Notes: generated by a model from the letters alone, not told the origin. A DNA stretch of 64,000 bases from Achromobacter insolitus (GCF_002209555.1 NZ_NJIF01000013.1:62001-126000); one strand, 5' to 3'; positions 1 to 9,177 are shown, counted from the first letter of the stretch. Numbers and translations are program-made.

Positions 1-117
1 CGCATCGAGCCGGTGTTGAACCAGCAGCTCAACGATGCCTTCGAAGGCAAAGTGCCGCCGGTTGCGGCGCTGAACAACGCCGCGTCGCAAGCGCGCAGCA
101 TCGCCGCGCAACGCTGA
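1..117 (+). CDS. C-terminal end of a probable ABC-type solute-binding protein (partial)
   Basis: The window opens inside a reading frame that ends at TGA 115-117, leaving the last 38 residues. The tail is rich in Asn, Gln and Ala and contains LNNAASQA near the end. This resembles the C-terminus of family 1 extracellular sugar-binding proteins, which commonly finish with a helix of the type ALDEAA. A strong terminator follows 40 bp downstream, so this is the last gene of its transcript. The family assignment rests on a short stretch and is tentative. Confidence 0.4.
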   Translation, partial: RIEPVLNQQLNDAFEGKVPPVAALNNAASQARSIAAQR

Positions 118-154
118 TCCAGGCAGGCGGCGCAAACGCCGCCACCCTGGCCCG

Positions 155-183
155 AACCCGGTCTCTGGACCGGGTTTTTTTTG
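155..183 (+). terminator. Rho-independent terminator after the partial first gene
   Basis: An 8-bp perfect stem (156-163 with 168-175, loop TCTG) is followed at once by a run of T residues. It separates the upstream transcript from the type IVb pilus operon. Confidence 0.9.
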
Positions 184-305
184 TTCTGAGCCGTACGCGA
201 CCAAACCATCCATGCGTACATGCCAGTCTGGTGACGCGCTGGCCGCTCGTCCACCATGCCTCTCATGCGTATCGATCCCGGTGCGCCTTTTGTTCGCGGT
301 GAGGC

Positions 306-1148
306 ATGGTTCGTTTCTTCTTCCTGGCGGCAGGGCTGTCCTGCCTGGGGGCCTGCACAGGGGCCGGCAAGAGTCCGGCCGCAGCTACATGGGAGGCCTC
401 GCGCCAGGCTTCCCAAGGCTTCCGCTTCGACTGGCAGTTGTCCGGCGATCCCGCCGTGGCGCCCATGCAGGTGTTCGACGACGGCAAGGAGACCTGGCTG
501 CAGTTCGCGCCTGGCCAGGCGCTGCCCGCGATCTTCGGCGTCGGCGGCGATGGCGAGCGCGCCTTGCCGTACTTGAGGCGCGACCCTTATGTCGTGCTGG
601 CAGGAGGCTGGAGCGGCCTGCTGTTTCGCGGCGGGCGCCTGACCGCTAGGGCTCAGCGCCTGCAGGCGGTCGCCGAAGCCAAGCCTGGGCACGAATCGGC
701 ATCATCGACGGCGGATGCGGTTGCGGAGCCCGTCGGTCCGACCCGGCCGGTCGAGCCAGCTGCGCCCGCTATCGGAACCCTGCAAGCCGCCGGCCCCTTG
801 GCGCTGGCGTCGTCCAGCACCGCAGCGTCGGCGCCGGCGTCGGCGTCGCAGCCGGTCTATCGCGCAGCGCCTCCGGACGCCACGCTGCGCGCCGTCCTCG
901 CGCGCTGGGCCAGCCTCTCAGGTTGGACCTTCCAAGCTCAGCATTGGGCCGTGGACGTCGACATTCCCTTGTCAGCGGCCGCCGAGTTCTCCGGCGACTT
1001 CAAATCCGCCGTACGCGAACTGCTGGGGGCTACCGAACTCGCCGAAAAGCCGCTGCAGCCGTGCTTCTACGGCAACCGCGTATTGCGCGTGGTGCCTTTG
1101 GCGCAATCCTGCACGCGCATGGCCGCGCCAGGAGGGGCCTCGGCATGA
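306..1148 (+). CDS. TcpQ-domain lipoprotein of a type IVb pilus (PilL-like)
   Basis: 280-residue exported protein that opens the type IVb pilus operon. The N-terminus is a short hydrophobic signal ending in a lipobox-like LGAC (Cys17), so it is probably outer-membrane anchored. The middle (about 125-190) is Ala/Pro/Ser-rich and probably a flexible linker. Residues about 195-272 match the TcpQ/PilL C-terminal domain, with the DATLRAVLARWA start, a GW turn and a late Cys. TcpQ-type proteins help the secretin assemble in the outer membrane. The start ATG at 306 was chosen because the signal peptide begins there. The stop overlaps the pilN start, which indicates translational coupling. Confidence 0.8.
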   Translation: MVRFFFLAAGLSCLGACTGAGKSPAAATWEASRQASQGFRFDWQLSGDPAVAPMQVFDDGKETWLQFAPGQALPAIFGVGGDGERALPYLRRDPYVVLAGGWSGLLFRGGRLTARAQRLQAVAEAKPGHESASSTADAVAEPVGPTRPVEPAAPAIGTLQAAGPLALASSSTAASAPASASQPVYRAAPPDATLRAVLARWASLSGWTFQAQHWAVDVDIPLSAAAEFSGDFKSAVRELLGATELAEKPLQPCFYGNRVLRVVPLAQSCTRMAAPGGASA

Positions 1149-2731
1149 TGCGCATCGTCTGTCTGGGTATCGTCGTTTCCGGAGTGTTGGGCGGTTGCGC
1201 CGCTTCGCAACAGGTTGCCGACCAGCGCCGCGCGGCGCACGCGCGTCAAACCAAGTTGGCCGCCAGCCATCAGGCCTTTGCTGAAGGACTGTCCGATCGC
1301 GCCGCGCGCCTGGCGGCCCAGGATGTCACCGCGCCATGGCTCGCAGGTAAGCCGCAACCCTTGGCGCGCGAGGTGCTGCTTCCGCCTGCCTTGCGAGAAA
1401 ACGTCCGGACGACGTTGATGCTGGCTGACGACGCCGATCTTCCCGTCCTGGCCCAGCGTCTGACTGCCGCCACCGGCATTCCGGTCCGGGTGCGGCCAGA
1501 TGCCTTGCTGCCCCTGGAATTGTTCCTGCCCCGACTGGCCGTCAACGGCGCGCTGTCCGTCCCGGCGCCTGCCAGCTTCGAGGTCCGCGCTGGCGCGCAG
1601 CCGCTGGCAGATTTGCTGGACGCGCTGGCCGCGCGTTTTTCGGTGCATTGGCGCTACGAGCACAATGCGCTCGAGTTCTACCGAACCGAAACCCGCGTAT
1701 TCGATTTGCGTGCCTTGTCGCTGGCCAGCAAAGTAGATGTCCGGCTTGGCCGTCAGGGCAGCGCCGAAGGTGAGGGCTTCGAGAGCACCTCCAATACATC
1801 CTTGTCGGCGGGACAGCACGACGCGCTGGCGATCCTGCGCGCCAATATTGCGCCATTCCTGACGCGTTCCGGCGTCGTCGCTGAAGCGGTCGAAGGTGCT
1901 ACTTCGATCGTCGTCACGGACACGCCGGAAGCCCTGGAGCGTGTCGCGCGCTATCTCGAACGCGAGAACAAGGCGTTGACCCGCCGAATCCGCTTGATGT
2001 TCGAGGAAATCACGGTCGTCGCCAATGACGCCACGTCGGGCGGTATCGACTGGAGCATCGTCTACGCCGCAGCGGGAACGGCCGCGCGGTTGGCGCTGCC
2101 CGGGGCCGGAGCGTCAACCAGCAACGTGGAGGCAGCCATGTCCAGTGGGCCGTTCCAGGGCACGCAAGCCATTGTCTCCGCGCTCAGCACCATGGGCGCC
2201 ATCGTGCGGCATAACAAGGTCCCCATCCTGACCTTGAACCGCCGCCCAGTCACCCACGCGGTAAGGACCACGTTCAGCTACATCGACCGGGTGCAGAGCA
2301 CGGCCGTCCCCGGCGCCACAGCGAGCGGTGCCAACGGATCCCTGCCTGCGGTATCCATCAGCCAGAAAGAGGAGACGATCGGCTCGTTCCTGACGCTGCT
2401 GCCCGACATCCAGGAGGACGGGCAGATACTCCTTTCGCTCGCCTATGACAACGCGGTCGCTCAGCCCTTGAAGACCATCACGTTCGGAGAGCGCGGCAAT
2501 CAGATCCAGGTCCAGCAGGTGACGATCGACGGCAACGGCACGGTGCAGCAGATCGAGCTGCGCCCCGGCCAGCCCATCATTGTTTCCGGTTTCGACCGCA
2601 ACCAGGAGCAGCACCACCGCCAACGCCTGGCGCCCGGATTGCCGCTCATCGCGGGCGGCCGGGATAGCGCCGCCTCGGAACGCATGACGACTCTGGTGCT
2701 TGTGACGGCGCAGGTCGAGGAAGGTTACTAA
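1145..2731 (+). CDS. pilN: PilN-type outer-membrane secretin lipoprotein of the type IVb pilus
   Basis: 528 residues. A lipoprotein signal ends in VLGGC (Cys about 18). It is followed by an Ala-rich linker, an STN-like short domain (about 115-195) and a C-terminal secretin domain (about 330-525) with the VGSFLTLLPDIQ-type core. This is the PilN family secretin of R64/TCP-like pili, the ring through which the pilus crosses the outer membrane. ATG 1145 overlaps the preceding TGA; ATG 1148 is an equivalent alternative. A longer upstream frame exists, but only this start gives the signal peptide. The next gene starts 3 bp after the stop. Confidence 0.9.
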   Translation: MMRIVCLGIVVSGVLGGCAASQQVADQRRAAHARQTKLAASHQAFAEGLSDRAARLAAQDVTAPWLAGKPQPLAREVLLPPALRENVRTTLMLADDADLPVLAQRLTAATGIPVRVRPDALLPLELFLPRLAVNGALSVPAPASFEVRAGAQPLADLLDALAARFSVHWRYEHNALEFYRTETRVFDLRALSLASKVDVRLGRQGSAEGEGFESTSNTSLSAGQHDALAILRANIAPFLTRSGVVAEAVEGATSIVVTDTPEALERVARYLERENKALTRRIRLMFEEITVVANDATSGGIDWSIVYAAAGTAARLALPGAGASTSNVEAAMSSGPFQGTQAIVSALSTMGAIVRHNKVPILTLNRRPVTHAVRTTFSYIDRVQSTAVPGATASGANGSLPAVSISQKEETIGSFLTLLPDIQEDGQILLSLAYDNAVAQPLKTITFGERGNQIQVQQVTIDGNGTVQQIELRPGQPIIVSGFDRNQEQHHRQRLAPGLPLIAGGRDSAASERMTTLVLVTAQVEEGY

Positions 2732-2733
2732 GG

Positions 2734-4056
2734 ATGGAACGCATCCCTCCTACGCTGCTGCTCGAGGTGCCCGGCACCGGCCGGACGTTGGCTTTCGGCC
2801 TGCGCTGGTTTGCCCTGATCGGCTCCAACGTTCCCGCGCTGGCCCGCTCGCGCGGCCGCCGTTTGCGCGCTAGCCACTATGTCGTGGGCGGCGCGCCGGC
2901 CATGGTGGCCGGCTATGGCCGCATGCGCCGCACGTGGCGCAACGGTCTGCGCACCCAGCGGCGTCGCCACGCGCAGGTGCAGGCCGCCGCGCAGCTGTAC
3001 GCCCTGTTGTACCCCGACGGAGGACACAGCCTGATCCGTTTGCCGGACGGCGGGCATTGGTTGGTGGCAGCTCAGCGCGGCACGGTGCTGTCGCAGACCG
3101 ACAAAGTGTTCGCAACGCTTGACGAAGCCCTGCGCGAGCAAACGCTTTTGCTCGCGCAGCGGCCCGCATTGCCCGCGCAGGCACCCGATGAGGCTTGGGC
3201 GCTGCTGGTGCAGGCAGCGGATCCGGCCGCTCGCCTGGACGCTTTGTCCTCCCGCTGGGCCGAGTTGCCGCTTGTGTTCCGTCTGTTCCTGGCCTGCGCG
3301 GGGCTTGCCGCTGTCGGCCCGTCGCTATGGAATGCCTTGATCGGCCCGCTGTCCGGCCGCGCTGCGACCGGGCATGTCGACCCGTCGGATCTCCCTTCGC
3401 AGGAAGATCCCTCCCTGACCGCGTTGCGGAGTGCTCCGGTCCACTCTCCCTCCGAGGTCGCCCGATTGATGGACAGCGTCGGCAAGCTGCCCATCCAGGT
3501 AAGCGGCTGGGCGTTGACCCATGCGCGCTGTCTCGCCGGCGATCAGGCTTGGACTTGTTCCGCAGTCTATGTGCGGGCCCATCCTCATGCCGCCAATGAC
3601 CTGCTGCATGGGTTGCGGCCAGCCGGTTGGCAGGTGACATTCCAACCGCTGGAGGAAGCCACCCTGTCTTGGAGCCTGGCTTCGTCGCCGGGAAGGCTGG
3701 CCGACCTTGTCCTGCCGACCGCACTGCAGGTCGATACGGGCCTGGTCGCCGAGCTGCAGCGCATGCGGGCCGCGTTCACGTCCGTTGTCCTGGCGCCAGC
3801 CTCGCCGCTGCTTCTTCCGATGTCTGCTCGTACTGCATCAGACCATGCCGGCGCCAGCTATCCGGGCTCGCCCGCCGTCCGCAGCAGGACCCTCACATTG
3901 CGCGGGCCGTTGCGTTCTTTCACGTTGTTGGACGGCGCCGTTGCCGCGGCCAGATGGTCCCGTCTGTCTCTGGACGTCCAGGCGCAACCTCAGCCCGCCC
4001 TGGCCGCCAGCATGCTGGTCGCCGAACTGCAGGGAGAAATCTATGAACAGGAATAG
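2734..4056 (+). CDS. pilO: Type IVb pilus inner-membrane protein PilO2
   Basis: 440 residues, in the position of PilO2 between the secretin and PilP genes. The N-terminal half is a soluble domain rich in Arg with conserved YALLYPDGG-type residues. One clear transmembrane segment lies near residues 180-197 (LPLVFRLFLACAG), and the C-terminal half is probably periplasmic. PilO2 proteins form part of the alignment complex linking the cytoplasmic motor to the secretin. The stop TAG at 4054-4056 lies 11 bp inside pilP. No frame damage is seen. The family call rests on size, topology and gene order as well as sequence. Confidence 0.8.
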   Translation: MERIPPTLLLEVPGTGRTLAFGLRWFALIGSNVPALARSRGRRLRASHYVVGGAPAMVAGYGRMRRTWRNGLRTQRRRHAQVQAAAQLYALLYPDGGHSLIRLPDGGHWLVAAQRGTVLSQTDKVFATLDEALREQTLLLAQRPALPAQAPDEAWALLVQAADPAARLDALSSRWAELPLVFRLFLACAGLAAVGPSLWNALIGPLSGRAATGHVDPSDLPSQEDPSLTALRSAPVHSPSEVARLMDSVGKLPIQVSGWALTHARCLAGDQAWTCSAVYVRAHPHAANDLLHGLRPAGWQVTFQPLEEATLSWSLASSPGRLADLVLPTALQVDTGLVAELQRMRAAFTSVVLAPASPLLLPMSARTASDHAGASYPGSPAVRSRTLTLRGPLRSFTLLDGAVAAARWSRLSLDVQAQPQPALAASMLVAELQGEIYEQE

Positions 4057-4522
4057 GGTGGGCGCAGCAGGCTTCATCTTGGGGCTGGCATTGTCGGCCA
4101 TGCCGGGGGCTGCGGCATACGGCCATTCGTCTGCGCCGGCCGTCCCGGATCCGCGGCCATGGCCAGAGGCCCAGACGGTGCGCGCCTTGTTGCGCGCGGA
4201 CGCGGCGGCGGCGCTGGCGGACTGCCGCGTGCCCGGCCTATGCCGCTCGGGCACGGAACCAGCCGTCCCGGTGATGCAGCCGGTCAAGGCATCCGACGAT
4301 ATCCGGGTAAGGGCGATTTTCGGAACCGCTCGGCGCCTGAGCGCCGACATCATCTTCAACGGCGCGATGCTTCGCTACCAAGCGGGTCGGGGAGAGCCGG
4401 TTGCGGGGACCCCCACTGCGCGCACTTATCAGTTGCTTGCCATCGACGAGGGCTGCGTAAGGCTACGCCGCGACGATATCGAGCGCACGGCCTGCCTCGA
4501 TGCAGGCACGGCACGGCCATGA
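4043..4522 (+). CDS. pilP: Type IVb pilus biogenesis protein PilP
   Basis: 159 residues. It begins at ATG 4043 within the end of pilO and starts with a cleavable signal (AGFILGLALSAMPGAAA). The mature part contains a small beta domain and two Cys pairs around DCRVPGLC and the C-terminal GC and AC residues, consistent with a periplasmic disulfide-bonded protein. PilP is a periplasmic component of R64-like pili. The stop overlaps the next ATG (ATGA at 4519-4522). Assignment rests on size, signal and position; the fold itself cannot be checked here. Confidence 0.7.
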   Translation: MNRNRVGAAGFILGLALSAMPGAAAYGHSSAPAVPDPRPWPEAQTVRALLRADAAAALADCRVPGLCRSGTEPAVPVMQPVKASDDIRVRAIFGTARRLSADIIFNGAMLRYQAGRGEPVAGTPTARTYQLLAIDEGCVRLRRDDIERTACLDAGTARP

Positions 4523-6237
4523 GCGCGCACGCTCTACAGCCCGCTGCGGCGGCCGGGACTCCGCCCCAACTTCAGACACCCGAAGACATCGCTCGTCTGA
4601 AACCCGCATTCGCGCGGGCGTTGGGACACGAATTCGATCTTGCCGCGCTTGCCGGGAGGCTTTGCCCCGTGTTGCTCGAAAGCGGCGAGGTCGCCGTGTT
4701 TGCCGTAAAGGATTACATGCTGGGAGACCAGATCGACGAAGTCGAGCGCATGGTGCAGGCTGCCGGTCATCGGCTGGCACAAGTGCCGCGCTATCAGTTG
4801 CCCGCACCGCTGCTGCTGATGATCTCCCGCGGGCAATTGGCGGCGCGTGGGCTGGCAACACGTGGCAAGGAGCGGCAGCAGGAGCGCGCTTCGGCGCTGG
4901 CCTCACTGTTCCTGGACATCGTGCGCTGGGGGGTAGCGCAAGGGGCGAGCGACGTGCACATCAACGTCAATCGGCGGCGCGAGGCCAGCGAGATCCGCTA
5001 CACCATCAATGGCGAATATATCGGCACGGAGCGCTTCGCCGGTTTGTCCAGCGCGACGCTGCTGGAGGTTCTGGCGGTGGCCTGGATGGAAGTCAGGGGC
5101 GGCAATGGCGCGGTTTTCGATCCGGCGCTCGAACAGCAGGGCCGCATCGCGCTTGATATCGACAGCGTGCCTATCGTGTTGCGCTGGGCGTCCCTGGCGA
5201 CCGATGCAGGCCCTTCGGTCTGCCTGCGCATATTGCGCCTGGACGCGACGGCCCACTCCGACCTGCTTGCGTTGGGCTACCTGCCTGGGCAGGTCGAGAC
5301 GTTGACGCGGGCACGCGAGCGCGAAGGCGGGGCCATCGTGCTGGCTGGCGTGGTCGGTTCCGGCAAGTCGACCACCATCGCAACGTTGATGCGCGGTATC
5401 GCGCCCACGCGCAAGGCCATCACGCTGGAGGATCCGGTCGAATACCTCATCGACAACGCATTACAGAACACACTTGGCGGCGCCCTGGCCGAGTCGGCGT
5501 GGCCTGCGTTCGACGCCAAGCTGAAGACCATCAAACGTTCGGCGATGAACGATTTGCTCATTGGCGAGATCCGCGACATCGATACCGGCCGTGCGTTCAT
5601 GGACCTGGCCAGTTCTGGCGTCAGCCTCTACACCACGACCCACGCGGCTGGCGCCGTGCTGATTCCCGAACGCCTGGCATCGGATGCGATAGGCGTGTCG
5701 CGTGATTTTCTGGCGACCCCCGGCATCCTCAAGCTGCTGGTCTATCAGACTTTGCTGCCACGCCTGTGTGCCCATTGTGCGCTGCCGGCCGACAGTCTCT
5801 GGTCCGCATCCGCCGATACCGCAAGGGCCGATTGGCACGGGTGGCTGCAACGGATGCAGCAGGATTTCCTGCTGGATCTTGCCCCGCTACGGGTCAGGAA
5901 CGCGGCAGGTTGCAACGCTTGCAGGCGACCGCAACTGCCCCAGCTGAACGGGCTATCGGGCCGCAGCGTGGTGGCCGAGATGGTGGAGCCTGAGCGCATC
6001 GGGGGCTTCCTGGAGCTCGTGCGCGCACGCGACAACGTCGGGCTGAAGCGGCTGGTCCAGGGGGGCGGTCCGGCCTCCTGGCGCAGCGCGGCCACGCATG
6101 GCGGGCCGGCGCGGGATTGCGCCCTGTACAAGGTCAGCCGTGGAGAGGTAGATCCGCGCTCACTGGTGCGCCGCTTCGACGTTCCGGCGGTCGTGCCGGC
6201 GCACCACGTTCCACCTTGCGGGGCCGGTCATGGCTAG
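4519..6237 (+). CDS. pilQ: Type IVb pilus assembly ATPase (PilQ, GspE/PilB superfamily)
   Basis: 572 residues. The cytoplasmic secretion ATPase powers pilin polymerisation. Walker A GVVGSGKST lies near residue 278, the Asp box around 235-270, Walker B LLIGEIRD near 348, and the His box TTTHAAG near 372. Cys pairs CAHC (about 417) and CNAC (about 466) form the tetracysteine zinc motif of extension-type ATPases. The start at 4519 overlaps the pilP stop, and the end overlaps pilR by 8 bp. A longer upstream frame exists but would cover all of pilP. It should work with PilR and PilN. Confidence 0.92.
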   Translation: MSAHALQPAAAAGTPPQLQTPEDIARLKPAFARALGHEFDLAALAGRLCPVLLESGEVAVFAVKDYMLGDQIDEVERMVQAAGHRLAQVPRYQLPAPLLLMISRGQLAARGLATRGKERQQERASALASLFLDIVRWGVAQGASDVHINVNRRREASEIRYTINGEYIGTERFAGLSSATLLEVLAVAWMEVRGGNGAVFDPALEQQGRIALDIDSVPIVLRWASLATDAGPSVCLRILRLDATAHSDLLALGYLPGQVETLTRAREREGGAIVLAGVVGSGKSTTIATLMRGIAPTRKAITLEDPVEYLIDNALQNTLGGALAESAWPAFDAKLKTIKRSAMNDLLIGEIRDIDTGRAFMDLASSGVSLYTTTHAAGAVLIPERLASDAIGVSRDFLATPGILKLLVYQTLLPRLCAHCALPADSLWSASADTARADWHGWLQRMQQDFLLDLAPLRVRNAAGCNACRRPQLPQLNGLSGRSVVAEMVEPERIGGFLELVRARDNVGLKRLVQGGGPASWRSAATHGGPARDCALYKVSRGEVDPRSLVRRFDVPAVVPAHHVPPCGAGHG

Positions 6238-7366
6238 GCGGCTCCTGCTACGTCCTTTCCGCAAACGCATTGCCGGCCGCGGCCTGCTGTTGCGTCTGGA
6301 CGCCTGGCGCTTTCGCCCAGGGCGTGCAGACTACTACGAGTATCTGGCGGATCTGATTGAAGGAACGCAAGGACGCAAGAGCCTGCGTGACGTATTCGAG
6401 GACGATGCGCGCCGTTACGGTGTAGATACCGTGCGGGGGCGCTTGTCGCGACATTGGGCGGGCAGGTACCTGGAAGCGGGAGGAGACTTGGGCGCTGCCT
6501 GGGCGCACACGCTGGCCGCGAGCGAATGCCTGCTGCTCAGTTGTGTACAGGAGGAGGGCGGCGATCTGCCGGCGGCGTTGCGGGACGTCGCGCACGCCGC
6601 TCGACTGGCGTCGGCCGCCTGGCGGGCGCTGGTCTCTGCCGCAGCGGCGGGCATCGTGGCGGCGATGGTCGCTTTTGCTCTGCTTTGCGCCATTCCTTTT
6701 TTCAGCGTCCCGCGCTTGCAGCAGGTGTTCCAGGCCGTTCCCGCCGAGGACTACGGAAAGCTGACCCGCGCGCTATTCACCCTGGCTCAGGTGCTCAGGC
6801 AATGGCTCGCTTTGTGGTTGGTGCTGTTGCTGGGCCTGGTGTCCATGAGCTTGTGGTCGCTGCCGCATTTCACCGGCGCCATGCGCGCCTGGCTGGATCG
6901 CTGGCTGCTTTGGCGGCTTTACCGGGATTTTCACGCCATCCGGTTCTTGGCGCTGCTGGCCGTGCTGGTCAGGCAGCACGGCGCGGCCGACACCCGTTTG
7001 CGGCGCGCCCTGGCCGTTCAGGCCCGCGATGCCGGGCCCTGGCTGCATGCGCATCTGCTGCACATGCTGGAGCGGATAGAGGGCGGCCAGACGGGACCCG
7101 AGATCTTCGGCACTGGCCTGCTGGACCCAGAAACGTGGTGGTACATGGCCGACATGATGGATGCCCTGGGCATGGAGGCCGGGCTGGCGCAGGTGCGGAT
7201 GCGCATTGAATCGCGCCTGCTGGCGCGGGTGCGGTGGCAGGCCTTCGCATTGCGCTGGTCGCTGCTGCTGACCTCGCTGGCGGCCGTGCTGGGCATCACG
7301 CTTTGGCATTACTGCGTAGTCGACGAACTGCGCCAGAACCTGACCAACTTCTATGCCAGTCAATAG
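6230..7366 (+). CDS. pilR: Type IVb pilus inner-membrane platform protein PilR (GspF family)
   Basis: 378 residues with the GspF/PilC architecture: a short basic N-terminus, a cytoplasmic helical domain containing SLRDVFEDDARRYG, hydrophobic segments near 125-155 and 185-207, a second cytoplasmic domain, and a final transmembrane helix near 340-362. This polytopic platform couples the ATPase to pilin addition. ATG 6230 overlaps the pilQ stop. The duplicated helical domain is diverged, as is usual for PilR of R64-like systems. The stop is followed by 58 bp before pilS, the only real gap in this operon. Confidence 0.85.
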   Translation: MARRLLLRPFRKRIAGRGLLLRLDAWRFRPGRADYYEYLADLIEGTQGRKSLRDVFEDDARRYGVDTVRGRLSRHWAGRYLEAGGDLGAAWAHTLAASECLLLSCVQEEGGDLPAALRDVAHAARLASAAWRALVSAAAAGIVAAMVAFALLCAIPFFSVPRLQQVFQAVPAEDYGKLTRALFTLAQVLRQWLALWLVLLLGLVSMSLWSLPHFTGAMRAWLDRWLLWRLYRDFHAIRFLALLAVLVRQHGAADTRLRRALAVQARDAGPWLHAHLLHMLERIEGGQTGPEIFGTGLLDPETWWYMADMMDALGMEAGLAQVRMRIESRLLARVRWQAFALRWSLLLTSLAAVLGITLWHYCVVDELRQNLTNFYASQ

Positions 7367-7424
7367 GCCGCGGCCGGCACGCCGCGCATTCCGCCCGCGT
7401 GCTTCATTTACAAGGAAAGCAACC

Positions 7425-8057
7425 ATGCACGACCTCCAAGCATTCCAGTTTCATGCACCCCTGTGCCGCATGCCCCGCCAGCGTGGTTTTTCGCTGATGG
7501 AGGTGTCCATCGTCACCGCCATCGTGCTGATAATCGCCATCGTGGGTATTCCGGCTATCGGCTCTTACGTCGTTGAAAACAAGGTGCCCAAGGTGGGCGA
7601 GGAACTGCAGCGCTTCATCGCCAGCATGAAGACCAACGCGCAAGGCGGCGGCCTCACGCCCTACGCGGGTTTGGATACCGGCGCCATGGCCAATGCCTTG
7701 CGGGAATCCAGTGTCCTGACCGTCGAGGGCTTCGGCAGCGCGGCGCGCATCGCTCACGGCCTGGGCGGCAGCGGCGTGGGCGGCAACGGAGTGGTCGAAG
7801 TCGCTGCAGCGTCCTTCGGCAGCGCTGGGCTGGGATCCGCGTTCTCTATCAAGCTGACCAACGTCAGCCAAGCCGCGTGTCCGTCGCTGGCTTCGGTATT
7901 GCAGCGGATGTCCGAAACCATCTCGATCAGCGGAGGAGGGGGCCTGAAGGTCGTGAAGGATGCGTTCGCGACGCCCAGTGTGCCGTATCGCGCAGCCGTG
8001 GCGCAGGCCCAGTGCCGCCAAGGTGACGTCAACACCTTTGTGTTCGTCGCAAAATGA
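7425..8057 (+). CDS. pilS: Major type IVb prepilin PilS
   Basis: 210 residues. The prepilin peptidase site is RG-FSLMEVS, with cleavage after Gly21, Phe at +1 and the conserved Glu at +5, followed by a long hydrophobic helix. Mature length and the long leader fit type IVb pilins. Two Cys in the C-terminal half (in AACPSLA and AQCRQGD) could form the usual pilin disulfide loop. ATG 7425 is preceded by AAGGA about 8 bp upstream. In-frame codons further upstream lack a ribosome-binding site and would extend the leader implausibly. It is coupled to pilV by ATGA. No prepilin peptidase gene is seen nearby. Confidence 0.9.
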   Translation: MHDLQAFQFHAPLCRMPRQRGFSLMEVSIVTAIVLIIAIVGIPAIGSYVVENKVPKVGEELQRFIASMKTNAQGGGLTPYAGLDTGAMANALRESSVLTVEGFGSAARIAHGLGGSGVGGNGVVEVAAASFGSAGLGSAFSIKLTNVSQAACPSLASVLQRMSETISISGGGGLKVVKDAFATPSVPYRAAVAQAQCRQGDVNTFVFVAK

Positions 8058-9136
8058 GTCCGCATGGCCACCTCGTGCGCGCTGGATCGCCGGCCGCTAT
8101 GCAGCGCCCGCGCCAGCATCAGCGCCAGCGCGGCTTCTCGTTGCCGGGCCTGGTGGTGACCTTGGCCTTGAGCACCATGGCCGCGATCTGGGCTTCAGGC
8201 CAAGTGGTGCAGCGAATCGAGGACTCCGCTGCGCGAGCCGCCGGGGTATGGCTGACTCAGATCCGCCAGGCGGTCGCCGATGTGCTGGCGCGGCACTTCG
8301 CCGTGCTTGCCAAAGGGGAGGGGCCGCGCAATGAGCAGGGGGTTCCACTGTTCGCGGATCCGCTTGCGCCCACCATGGACGAGCTGCGCGGCCTGGGCAT
8401 GTTGCCCGCCGATTTTCCCGACCGTTCCGCTTTGGGTTTTTCGGCGCAAATCCGGATCGCCAGGGCGCCTTCGTGTCCGGGCGAACGCTGTCGCCTGGAC
8501 GGGCTGGTCTATAGTGCCGCTCCGCTGCTCAAATCAGGGACGCAAGCCCCGGACCTGATTGGCATTTCGACGGCAATCGATGCTGCCCGCGGATACGGCG
8601 GAGCCATATGGCCGGGAAAGCCGGGCCTGGTGCGTGGCGCGGCATTCAGCTTCCCCAATCCGTTGATGCCGGGCTTGCCGGTCCACCCGCCGGGCACCCT
8701 GGCCCTATGGGCCGGGGTCGGCGCCGGCGGACCGGACCTGGACCGCTATGTCAGGCTGCGGGATACGCGCGACCCGCAGTTGCAGGGAAATCTGTCGGTG
8801 GCTTCCTCGGCGCAGATCGGTTCCTATCTCGCCGTGGGCGCACGCGCTGGCGCGGGCCAAGCTTGCCGCCTGCCCTCGGGCACGATGGCCAACTCCGAGC
8901 AAGGAGAGCTCCTGACCTGCCAATCGGGGACCTGGGAGCCTGCAAGCGGGGGCTTCGGCGGGGCCTACAGCTTCAACCATCCGCTGGGTTGTTACCACTA
9001 CACAGGCGTGTCCACCGCCAATCCCCGCACCGGAACCTGCTCGTGTCCGGCCGGCTACAAGGCGGTGATCGTCTCCGCAGGCGGCAAATGGACCCAGACC
9101 GAGGGCTGGACTACGGGTTACGTCTGCGTCCGCTGA
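8054..9136 (+). CDS. pilV: PilV-type pilus tip adhesin / minor prepilin
   Basis: 360 residues. A prepilin-like N-terminus RG-FSLPGLVV follows a 27-residue leader. The body contains the PilV landmarks LGMLPADF, YGGAIWPGKPG and a Cys-rich C-terminal portion (LGCYHY, GTCSCPAGY, ending YVCVR). PilV of R64-like pili sits at the tip and binds recipients or surfaces. The +5 residue after the cleavage site is Gly, not Glu. There are no inverted repeat cassettes or partial alternative C-termini downstream, so no shufflon is present and the tip appears fixed. It starts in overlap with the pilS stop. Confidence 0.85.
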   Translation: MSPHGHLVRAGSPAAMQRPRQHQRQRGFSLPGLVVTLALSTMAAIWASGQVVQRIEDSAARAAGVWLTQIRQAVADVLARHFAVLAKGEGPRNEQGVPLFADPLAPTMDELRGLGMLPADFPDRSALGFSAQIRIARAPSCPGERCRLDGLVYSAAPLLKSGTQAPDLIGISTAIDAARGYGGAIWPGKPGLVRGAAFSFPNPLMPGLPVHPPGTLALWAGVGAGGPDLDRYVRLRDTRDPQLQGNLSVASSAQIGSYLAVGARAGAGQACRLPSGTMANSEQGELLTCQSGTWEPASGGFGGAYSFNHPLGCYHYTGVSTANPRTGTCSCPAGYKAVIVSAGGKWTQTEGWTTGYVCVR

Positions 9137-9177
9137 ATCCCGGCAAGCCCTCTTTCCCGGGGAGCCCGCCAACCCTC

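Noticed and set aside
4159-6237. 692-codon reading of the PilQ gene from an upstream start
   Set aside because: The extra 120 codons overlap the whole of pilP in another frame; the ATG at 4519 is coupled to the pilP stop and gives the family N-terminus.
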